Below the pieces are notes generated by a model. The model was not told where the DNA came from. It saw nothing but the letters and a program-made list of their open reading frames with translations, and did no database searches. From UBA5186 sp040005095 (GTDB lineage Bacteria; Actinomycetota; Thermoleophilia; Gaiellales; Gaiellaceae), in assembly GCA_040005095.1 (NCBI GenBank), contig JBDTZN010000117.1:1-5381 (forward strand): DNA of 5,381 nucleotides, read 5' to 3'. Below are positions 1 to 4,190 of the stretch, piece by piece (the first letter of the stretch is position 1; every line of letters starts with the position of its first letter). A program made the position numbers and the translations under genes.

Positions 1-113
1 AAGCGGCCCATCAGGTCGACGAGCAGCTCGCGGACGTTCGCGCCGCGTGCCTCGACCTGCTTCTCGCCGCCGGTCTCCTTGCGCAGGGTCGGTGGGATTC
101 GAACCACACTCAT
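1..113 (-). CDS. cysO: CysO-like MoaD/ThiS-family sulfur-carrier protein (N-terminal part; runs off left edge)
   Basis: Ubiquitin-fold sulfur carrier; only the first 37 residues are in the window. The start reads MSVVRIPPTLRKETGG, followed by a K-x-V-E-A strand and a helix with VRELLVDL. This gives the beta-hairpin then helix order of MoaD/ThiS proteins. From memory it resembles Mycobacterium tuberculosis CysO (IPTILRPHTGGQKSVSASG) more than MoaD or ThiS, especially the shared I-P-x-x-L-R-x-x-T-G-G-x-K segment. Such carriers are about 90 residues long and end in Gly-Gly, whose terminal carboxylate is adenylated and then turned into a thiocarboxylate. The C-terminus is outside the window, so the Gly-Gly cannot be checked. 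The gene lies 70 bp downstream of the rhodanese-MoeB gene on the same strand, which is the expected activating partner. The ATG is supported by a GGGAG ribosome binding site 7 nt upstream. MoaD2 or another MoaD paralogue is the main alternative. Confidence 0.72.
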   Translation of the reverse strand, partial: MSVVRIPPTLRKETGGEKQVEARGANVRELLVDLMGR

Positions 114-116
114 TCC

Positions 117-151
117 GGGTCTCCCGAGCGGAGCGAAGGGACTAACCCTTC
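117..151 (-). repeat. Overlapping hairpins before cysO-like gene, REP-like
   Basis: On the minus strand two foldings compete. In hairpin A, GAAGGG (151-146) pairs with CCCTTC (140-135) around a TTAGT loop. In hairpin B, TCCC (141-138) pairs with GGGA (125-122), with possible outer pairing of GGGT (148-145) with ACCC (120-117). The CCC at 140-138 is used by both, so they exclude each other, and B covers the ribosome binding site. The core TTCGCTCCGCTCGGG looks like short palindromic repeats dispersed in some high-GC genomes; this is pattern memory, not a search. It may be a repeat copy, a regulatory leader, or both. Confidence 0.45.
121..125 (-). promoter_or_regulatory. Ribosome binding site of the cysO-like gene
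   Basis: On the minus strand GGGAG lies 7 nt before the ATG at 113. It fixes the start of the sulfur carrier. The same bases form the 3' arm of a possible hairpin (TCCC at 141-138 with GGGA at 125-122), so the site could be hidden in the mRNA. Confidence 0.6.
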
Positions 152-180
152 CCGCGGAAAATGCGCAGCATTTTTGGCGG
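152..180. repeat. Inverted repeat between the moeB-like and cysO-like genes
   Basis: The arms CCGCGGAAAATGC (152-164) and GCATTTTTGGCGG (168-180) pair along 13 positions around a 3-nt GCA loop. On the plus strand the only exceptions are one G-G mismatch and one G-T wobble. It begins 4 nt beyond the moeB-like stop codon. The A/T-rich centre stands out in otherwise very GC-rich DNA. No T-run follows the stem on the minus strand, so it is not a classical intrinsic terminator. Its closeness to the next hairpin suggests one composite intergenic element, either a repeat or a partial attenuator between the two genes. Confidence 0.5.
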
Positions 181-183
181 AGA

Positions 184-1356
184 TCATGCCGGCACTCCCT
201 GGCAAAACTCGACGTAGTCCACGTACTCGGTGATCGTCGGGTGCTCGCCGCAGACCGGGCAGCTCGGGTCCTTGCGGATCTGCACCTCGTTGAACTCGGC
301 CGAGAGCGCGTCGAAGAGCAGCAGCCGGCCGACGAGAGAGTCGCCGATCTCGCCGAGCGCGAGCTTCAGCGCCTCCGAGGCCTGCAGGGAACCGATCACG
401 CCCGGCAGCACGCCGAGCACACCGCCCTCGGCGCACGACGGCGCGAGCTCCGGCGGCGGAGGCTGCGGGAAGAGGCAGCGATAACAGGGACCGTCGCCGG
501 GCTTGAAGACCGTGACCTGGCCCTCGAAGCGGAAGATCGAGCCGTGGACGACGGGGATCCCGTGCCACACGGACGCGTCGTTGACGAGGTAGCGGGTGGG
601 GAAGTTGTCGGCGCCGTCGACGATCACGTCCCAGCCCTCCGAGAAGATCTTGTCGACGTTTTCCGAGGTGAGGCGCTCCTGGAAGGTGCGCACGGTCACG
701 TCGGGATTCAGCGCCTCCAAGGCGCGCCGGGCGGAGTCGACCTTCGGCTCGCCGATCGTCGTCGTGGAATGCAGAACCTGGCGCTGGAGGTTGGACGCGT
801 CGACGACGTCCGCATCGATCAGGCCGATCGTGCCCACCCCGGCGGCGGCCAGATAGAGCGCTGCCGGAGAGCCGAGTCCGCCGGCGCCGACCAGCAGGAT
901 CCGCGAGTCGAGCAGCTTCAGCTGTCCGGCCTCGCCGACCTCGGGGATCAAGACGTGTCGCGAGTAGCGGGCGCGCTTCGAGGAGTCGAGCGCGCGGCTC
1001 ACTTCCCACGGGTGGCCCTGGGACTTCCACTCGCGGAAGCCGTCGGCGAGCGAGAAGACGTTCTCGTAGCCGAGCTCCCCAAGCGTCTTCGCCGCGAAGG
1101 CGGACCGCGACCCGCTGGCGCAGTAGAGGACGATCTCGCGCGAGCGGTCGGGCTCGATGCCGTCGATGCGCGACTCGAGGTTCCCGCGCGGGATGTGGGC
1201 CGCACCGGGGACGTGCCCCTCGTCCCACTCGCCCTGCTCGCGGACGTCGACGAAGAGCGGCGGCTCGGCGCTCTGCAGCAGCTCGCTCGCGCGGGCGGGG
1301 GAGACCTCTTCGATCTCCGCGCGCGTCTGGGCCAGCAGTTCTCGGTACGTCGCCAT
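184..1356 (-). CDS. moeB: Rhodanese-MoeB fusion: sulfur-carrier adenylyltransferase/sulfurtransferase
   Basis: A 390-residue cytosolic enzyme that activates a ubiquitin-like sulfur carrier: it adenylates the carrier's C-terminal glycine with ATP and supports sulfur transfer. Residues about 16-118 are a rhodanese domain with the active loop CASGSRS; Cys79 is the expected persulfide carrier. Residues about 127-385 are a ThiF/MoeB E1-like domain. It has the nucleotide loop GAGGLGSP (157-164), NLQRQ with Arg192, Lys205, and DNFPTR with Asp250. Cys308 sits in CAEGGVLG, the equivalent of the MoeB/ThiF crossover-loop cysteine. Two zinc CxxC pairs are present (C291/C294 and C366/C369). All key residues are intact. 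In mycobacterial MoeZ the rhodanese domain is C-terminal; here it is N-terminal, an order I recall from other annotated MoeB proteins. The ATG at 1356 is chosen because the upstream in-frame extension is low-complexity and overlaps the divergent gene. A CysO-like carrier lies downstream on the same strand. Substrate choice (CysO, MoaD or ThiS) is inferred from that neighbour. Confidence 0.93.
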   Translation of the reverse strand: MATYRELLAQTRAEIEEVSPARASELLQSAEPPLFVDVREQGEWDEGHVPGAAHIPRGNLESRIDGIEPDRSREIVLYCASGSRSAFAAKTLGELGYENVFSLADGFREWKSQGHPWEVSRALDSSKRARYSRHVLIPEVGEAGQLKLLDSRILLVGAGGLGSPAALYLAAAGVGTIGLIDADVVDASNLQRQVLHSTTTIGEPKVDSARRALEALNPDVTVRTFQERLTSENVDKIFSEGWDVIVDGADNFPTRYLVNDASVWHGIPVVHGSIFRFEGQVTVFKPGDGPCYRCLFPQPPPPELAPSCAEGGVLGVLPGVIGSLQASEALKLALGEIGDSLVGRLLLFDALSAEFNEVQIRKDPSCPVCGEHPTITEYVDYVEFCQGVPA

Positions 1357-1366
1357 TGCTTTCCAA

Positions 1367-1372
1367 AGTGTA
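1367..1372 (-). promoter_or_regulatory. Candidate -10 element of the moeB-like gene
   Basis: On the minus strand TACACT ends 10 nt before the ATG at 1356, matching the TAnnnT core of actinobacterial -10 boxes. Transcription would begin within a few bases of the start codon, giving a very short leader or none. GGAAAG just before the ATG could serve as a weak, closely spaced ribosome binding site. I see no clear -35 box. Confidence 0.35.
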
Positions 1373-1389
1373 GCGAGGTGTGGGCCGCC

Positions 1390-1395
1390 TACGCT
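1390..1395 (+). promoter_or_regulatory. Candidate -10 element of the TPR-protein gene
   Basis: TACGCT ends 7 nt before the GTG start at 1403, the distance expected if transcription starts at or next to the start codon. No ribosome binding site is present at normal spacing; the nearest purine run (GAGGTG, 1375-1380) is about 22 nt away. No convincing -35 box is seen. Confidence 0.35.
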
Positions 1396-1402
1396 TGCGT
1401 GC

Positions 1403-2374
1403 GTGAGCGCCCGAACCCGCGTCTGGATCGTCGTCGCGGCCGCTGCGGCCGTCGTGGTCGCGGTTGCGGTGATCATCGTCGTAGCCACCGGTGGCAAGAC
1501 GTCGAGCGCGACGCCGTCACAGCCCCGGAAGGGCGCGCCGCTCCTGCTCCTGGACACCGGCCTGCGCGCCGACCCGGCGTCGCGGGCTCTGCGCCGGGCG
1601 GCCGTGCTCTACTCGAAGGGCCGCCGGGCCGAGGCGGGCCGTGTCTTCGCGACGCAGCACTCCCTGAACGCGCAGCTCGGCGCCGCGTTCTCGAACTGGC
1701 CGGACGGCGCGCTCGCACGCGTCTCCGAGCTCGCGCGCACGCATCCGCACAGCGCCCTCGCGCGACTCCACCTCGGCCTGGCGCTGATCTGGACGGGTCG
1801 AAGCGCCGAAGGGGTCGCTGCTCTCCGCGCAGCCGAGCGGATCGAGCCGGACTCACCGTCGGCTGTACGCGCCGGCGACCTGCTGCATCCGCGCGTCGCA
1901 CCGGGGCTGCCGGGCTTCGTCCCGAGCTTCGGCGTCCCCGCGGCGGTCGCAAAGCTGCCGGCCGCGCGGCAGCTCAGCGTGCTCGAGCGTGCGGCCCGAA
2001 AACCCGACCTGCGCGCGAAGCTTCTCTACGGCGTCGCGTTGCAGCGGGTCGAGCGGCCGGTGTCCGCCGAACGCCAGTTTGCCGCCGCCGCCGCCCTCGC
2101 GCCCGGGAATCCCGAGGCGCAGGTCGCAGCAGCCGTCGGGCGGTTCGACAAGGACAATCCGTCCGCCGCCTTCTCCCGTCTGGGACCCCTGACGAAGCGG
2201 TTTCCTCGCGCTCCAACCGTTCGCTTCCATCTCGGGCTACTGTTGCTCTGGCTCAACGACCTGCCCGACGCCCGCAAGCAGCTTCGTCTCGCACGAGCGG
2301 AAGCACCTGGAACACCGCTCGCGCAGGAGGCAAATCGGTTCCTTGTCCGGCTTTCGTCGATTGGGACCAAATGA
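1403..2374 (+). CDS. Membrane-anchored TPR-repeat protein
   Basis: 323 residues of unknown specific function. An uninterrupted Val/Ala/Ile stretch at about 7-28, preceded by two arginines, is a signal-anchor helix. The rest therefore probably lies outside the membrane, though the sequence alone does not prove it. The body is alanine- and leucine-rich with tetratricopeptide-type helix pairs. The clearest are at about 118-151 (ALARLHLGLALIWTGRSAEG, then a helix ending RIEPDSP), 203-236 (LLYGVALQRV, ending ALAPGNPEA) and 271-305 (VRFHLGLLLLWLNDLPDA, ending APGTPLA). A weaker one is at about 63-86. A proline-rich linker at about 163-180 splits the repeats into two groups. TPRs bind proteins, so a scaffold role is likely; no catalytic motif is visible. 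The GTG start is chosen because the upstream in-frame extension lies antisense to the moeB-like coding region and the anchor begins right after it. It diverges from the moeB-like gene and precedes the sigma gene by 112 bp. Confidence 0.8.
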   Translation: MSARTRVWIVVAAAAAVVVAVAVIIVVATGGKTSSATPSQPRKGAPLLLLDTGLRADPASRALRRAAVLYSKGRRAEAGRVFATQHSLNAQLGAAFSNWPDGALARVSELARTHPHSALARLHLGLALIWTGRSAEGVAALRAAERIEPDSPSAVRAGDLLHPRVAPGLPGFVPSFGVPAAVAKLPAARQLSVLERAARKPDLRAKLLYGVALQRVERPVSAERQFAAAAALAPGNPEAQVAAAVGRFDKDNPSAAFSRLGPLTKRFPRAPTVRFHLGLLLLWLNDLPDARKQLRLARAEAPGTPLAQEANRFLVRLSSIGTK

Positions 2375-2381
2375 CTCAAAG

Positions 2382-2399
2382 ATGGGCCGAACGGCTCAT
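2382..2399 (+). terminator. Hairpin after the TPR-protein gene, possible weak terminator
   Basis: ATGGGCCG and CGGCTCAT pair over 8 positions, including one G-T, around an AA centre; in practice this is a 7-bp stem with a 4-nt loop. It begins 8 nt after the TGA stop. No T-run follows, so termination would be weak or factor-assisted and read-through into the sigma gene is possible. Confidence 0.3.
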
Positions 2400-2442
2400 G
2401 GCGGTTGTCTGGCCCTACTGGCAGACTCGCGCCATCTGAAAC

Positions 2443-2470
2443 GGCCGAGGCTCCGGCAGGGAGCCAGGCC
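2443..2470 (+). promoter_or_regulatory. Leader hairpin upstream of the sigma-factor gene
   Basis: GGCTCC (2449-2454) and GGAGCC (2460-2465) form a 6-bp stem around GGCAG. It is extended by GGCC (2443-2446) with GGCC (2467-2470) across a 2/1-nt internal loop. The structure ends 5 nt before the ribosome binding site, so it would sit in the 5' leader of the sigma mRNA. It may tune translation or mRNA stability, or be incidental in GC-rich DNA. Confidence 0.3.
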
Positions 2471-2475
2471 TGAGC

Positions 2476-2482
2476 GAGGGGG
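2476..2482 (+). promoter_or_regulatory. Ribosome binding site of the sigma-factor gene
   Basis: GAGGGGG lies 4 nt before GTG 2487. This purine run decides the start among several open in-frame upstream codons, which belong to a poorly conserved-looking extension overlapping the TPR gene. It is the only clearly placed ribosome binding site on the plus strand in this window. Confidence 0.55.
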
Positions 2483-2486
2483 TCGC

Positions 2487-3569
2487 GTGAGCGCAGGGGG
2501 GACTGTCGCAACGAAGCCGGAAGATCGGCTGGACGTGCTCGACACCGACGAGGCCAGGCTTTTGCTCGACGCCGGCCGCGAAGCGGGATCGCTGACCACC
2601 GACGAGATCGCGCTCGCGCTCGAGGAGCTGGACCTCGACACCGCTCACATCGAAGAGATCTACCACGCGCTCGAAGAGGCGCAGATCGAGATCCTCGCGC
2701 CGGGAGAGCCCGACGAAGTCGAGCAGGTCGAGGAGCCCCGCGAGGTCTCGACCGACGCGCTCCAGCTCTTCCTCAAGGACATCGGCAAGGTCGAGCTGCT
2801 GACCGCCGCTCAGGAGGTCTCCCTGGCCAAGCGGATCGAGCGCGGCGACCACCGCGCGAAGCAGGAGATGGTCGAGGCGAACCTCCGCCTCGTCGTGTCG
2901 ATCGCGAAGCGCTACCGCAATCAGGGCCTGCCGTTCCTCGATCTCATCCAGGAGGGCACGATCGGCCTCGTCCGCGCCGCGGAGAAGTTCGATTACCGCA
3001 AGGGCTTCAAGTTCTCGACGTACGCGACGTGGTGGATCCGCCAGGCGGTCGCCCGTGCGCTCGCCGACAAGGCCCGGACGATCCGCATGCCCGTCCACGT
3101 CGTCGAGAAGCTGAACAAGATCGTGCGCGCCGAGCGCAAGCTCCGCGCCGAGCTGGGCCGCGAGCCGTTGTCGGTCGAGGTCGGGATCGAGCTCGAGCTG
3201 ACGGTCGACGAGGTGGAGCAGATCCGCCGCAGCGCCCAGACGCCTGTCTCGCTGGAGAAGCCCGTCGGCGACGAGGAGGAGTCGGAGTTCGGCCACTTCC
3301 TCCGGGACGACAACGCGCCGCTTCCCGAGGAGGCCGCAGAGGTCGCGCTGCGTCGCGAGTCGCTGATCAAGATCCTCGGCACGCTTTCGGAGCGCGAGCG
3401 GAGCGTCCTCGAGATGCGCTACGGCCTCGACGGCAAACATCCGCGCACGCTCGACGAGGTCGGGCGGACGTTCAACGTCACGCGCGAGCGGATCCGGCAG
3501 ATCGAGAACGAGAGCCTGAAGAAGCTCCGCGCGATCGCGACCGCACAGCAGCTCCGCGAAGTCGCCTAA
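2487..3569 (+). CDS. rpoD: Primary RNA polymerase sigma factor (sigma-70 group 1, RpoD/SigA)
   Basis: 360 residues; binds core RNA polymerase and recognises -10 and -35 promoter boxes of housekeeping genes. Domains in order: a short acidic region 1.1-like segment (about 18-70); region 1.2 (88-121, with DALQLFLKDIG); region 2 (123-192), including the core-binding segment NLRLVVSIAKRYRNQGLPF and the -10 melting segment FSTYATWWIRQ; region 3 (about 201-278) with an acidic finger DEEESEFGHFLRDD; region 4 (about 289-347) with the helix-turn-helix VTRERIRQIE. Aromatic residues F176, Y179, W182 and W183 match the E. coli strand-opening residues. R333, E334 and R337 match its -35 contacts R584, E585 and R588. 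The position of E. coli T440 (-10 contact) is Ala189. There is no long non-conserved insert as in E. coli RpoD; the length is close to Bacillus SigA. Region 1.1 plus complete regions 2-4 argue for the primary factor, although a SigB/HrdB-type paralogue is not excluded. No TAnnnT box lies in the 112 bp upstream, so the promoter may be inside or before the TPR gene. Confidence 0.95.
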   Translation: MSAGGTVATKPEDRLDVLDTDEARLLLDAGREAGSLTTDEIALALEELDLDTAHIEEIYHALEEAQIEILAPGEPDEVEQVEEPREVSTDALQLFLKDIGKVELLTAAQEVSLAKRIERGDHRAKQEMVEANLRLVVSIAKRYRNQGLPFLDLIQEGTIGLVRAAEKFDYRKGFKFSTYATWWIRQAVARALADKARTIRMPVHVVEKLNKIVRAERKLRAELGREPLSVEVGIELELTVDEVEQIRRSAQTPVSLEKPVGDEEESEFGHFLRDDNAPLPEEAAEVALRRESLIKILGTLSERERSVLEMRYGLDGKHPRTLDEVGRTFNVTRERIRQIENESLKKLRAIATAQQLREVA

Positions 3570-3575
3570 TCCGGG

Positions 3576-4064
3576 TTAACAGCTGAGCGAGTTCAGCGCT
3601 GCGTAAGGCGGCAGCGCTGAACTCGACAGCTGCACCACGCTGACCTGCTTGCCGTCCTCGACCGCGAAGAAGAGCCGGTCGAGCCGGTAGCCCACGACCT
3701 TGCCCTGGAGACGGAACGGCTTCAGGCGGGCGCCGTACGCGCGCTTCAGCTGCGCCGCGGTCGAGCAGGGGCCGATGCGCGCGGCCGTGCGGTACTGCTC
3801 GCCCCACACGACGATCTCGATCGCGCCGCCTCCGCTCGAGCGGAAGAACACCGAGGCGCTGCGCGGGAAGTCGAGCCGCGTGAGCCCGCCCTCGAGCCGC
3901 GCGACTTTCGGCGCACCGCCGAACGGCTTGCGGTACGCGGCTCGGGCCAGTCCGAGCTTGGTGCCGGCGATCGAGGTCTGCGTGATGCGGAGGACTGGAG
4001 CGGTCGCCCCGCCAGCCCCTGCGAGCACGAGCGCCCCGAGGACGACGGAAGCGGACCGAAGCAC
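3576..4064 (-). CDS. Small secreted protein of unknown function, possible two-repeat fold
   Basis: 162 residues; I do not recognise a named family with certainty. Residues 1-22 look like a cleavable signal peptide (Arg3, then a Val/Leu/Ala core ending near Gly-Ala-Thr-Ala), with no lipobox cysteine. The mature part seems to hold two similar halves. Each begins with an ...G-x-x-x-x-(L/A)-K/R-x-A-Y-x-(x)-(K/F)G-type helix: AGTKLGLARAAYRKPFGG at 33-50, and IGPCSTAAQLKRAYGARLKP at 97-116. Each is followed by alternating beta-strand-like stretches (VARLEGG...FFRSS...IEIVVWG; YRLDRLFFAVEDGKQVSVVQL). This resembles the tandem helix plus beta-sheet layout of BLIP/SmpA-like secreted domains, an inference from shape only. 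Cys100 and the final Cys162 are the only cysteines and could form a disulfide. GTG 4064 is chosen because it starts the signal peptide. The gene faces the sigma gene (6 bp between stops) and diverges from the peptidase gene. Confidence 0.75.
   Translation of the reverse strand: MLRSASVVLGALVLAGAGGATAPVLRITQTSIAGTKLGLARAAYRKPFGGAPKVARLEGGLTRLDFPRSASVFFRSSGGGAIEIVVWGEQYRTAARIGPCSTAAQLKRAYGARLKPFRLQGKVVGYRLDRLFFAVEDGKQVSVVQLSSSALPPYAALNSLSC
3580..3632. terminator. Long inverted repeat at convergent gene ends, likely terminator of the sigma gene
   Basis: GAGTTCAGCGCTGC (3589-3602) is perfectly complementary to GCAGCGCTGAACTC (3611-3624) around an 8-nt loop. An outer CAGCTG pair (3580-3585 and 3627-3632) adds 6 bp across a small 3/2-nt internal loop. 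It starts 11 nt after the sigma stop codon, the right place for a terminator of that transcript. There is no T-run on either strand, as is common for GC-rich terminators. The whole element lies inside the last codons of the convergent gene, where translating ribosomes would open it on that mRNA; it may therefore act mainly on the sigma transcript. Confidence 0.55.
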
Positions 4065-4070
4065 ACGGCC

Positions 4071-4076
4071 AAGCTA
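4071..4076 (-). promoter_or_regulatory. Candidate -10 element of the small secreted-protein gene
   Basis: On the minus strand TAGCTT ends 6 nt before the GTG at 4064, so a transcript would start at about the start codon. No ribosome binding site is visible between them, which supports a leaderless mRNA. No clear -35 box is seen. Confidence 0.35.
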
Positions 4077-4124
4077 CTAGAGCCGGCTGGCTAACGGAAA
4101 GCGGCGAGGTAAGGGAGCGCCGAC

Positions 4125-4149
4125 GCAACCGCGGGAAACCCGCGGTTGC
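4125..4149. repeat. Perfect palindrome in the divergent spacer
   Basis: GCAACCGCGGG (4125-4135) and CCCGCGGTTGC (4139-4149) are perfect inverted copies around AAA. It lies between two divergent starts, ending 26 bp before the TAGACT box of the peptidase gene and 61 bp upstream of the other gene's start. With no gene ending here, it could be a binding site for a dimeric regulator, a DNA or RNA hairpin at the promoter, or a stray terminator-like repeat. In shape it resembles a GC-rich terminator stem, but no T-run follows on either strand. Confidence 0.6.
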
Positions 4150-4175
4150 TGAAGCGGCGTTGCCGAGTCAACGCC

Positions 4176-4181
4176 TAGACT
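4176..4181 (+). promoter_or_regulatory. Candidate -10 element of the M20 peptidase gene
   Basis: TAGACT ends 9 nt before the GTG at 4191 and matches TAnnnT. The intervening GGCGCGTCC has no ribosome binding site, which fits a leaderless or near-leaderless transcript. TTGCCG at 4160-4165 is too close (10 nt) to be a normal -35 partner. Confidence 0.45.
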
Positions 4182-4190
4182 GGCGCGTCC

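Noticed and set aside
92..108. GGTTCGAATCCCACC on the minus strand, resembling a tRNA T-arm
   Set aside because: The flanking bases do not form the 5-bp T stem, no anticodon arm or acceptor stem is present, and the bases translate into the conserved start of the sulfur carrier.
1157..1402. Upstream extension of the TPR protein by 82 residues
   Set aside because: It lies antisense to the rhodanese domain coding region and would bury the signal-anchor helix; no domain is visible in it.
1357..1557. N-terminal extension of the moeB-like protein by 67 residues
   Set aside because: It is low-complexity (Thr/Ala run), overlaps the divergent gene's membrane anchor and crosses the promoter region; the ATG at 1356 directly precedes the conserved domain.
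79..2439. A 786-codon open frame on the plus strand, antisense to the moeB-like gene and out of frame with the TPR gene
   Set aside because: Its translation is Arg/Ala-rich without domains. Genuine motif-bearing genes occupy the same bases in other frames; long shadow frames are expected at this GC content.
2343..2486. N-terminal extension of the sigma factor by 48 residues starting at a TTG inside the TPR gene
   Set aside because: The extension has no sigma-factor features and crosses the leader hairpins, while GTG 2487 has a well-placed ribosome binding site.
2415..3440. Long minus-strand frame opposite the sigma-factor gene (341 codons)
   Set aside because: It is the antisense shadow of a highly conserved gene and is rich in Leu/Asp/Arg with no recognisable motif.
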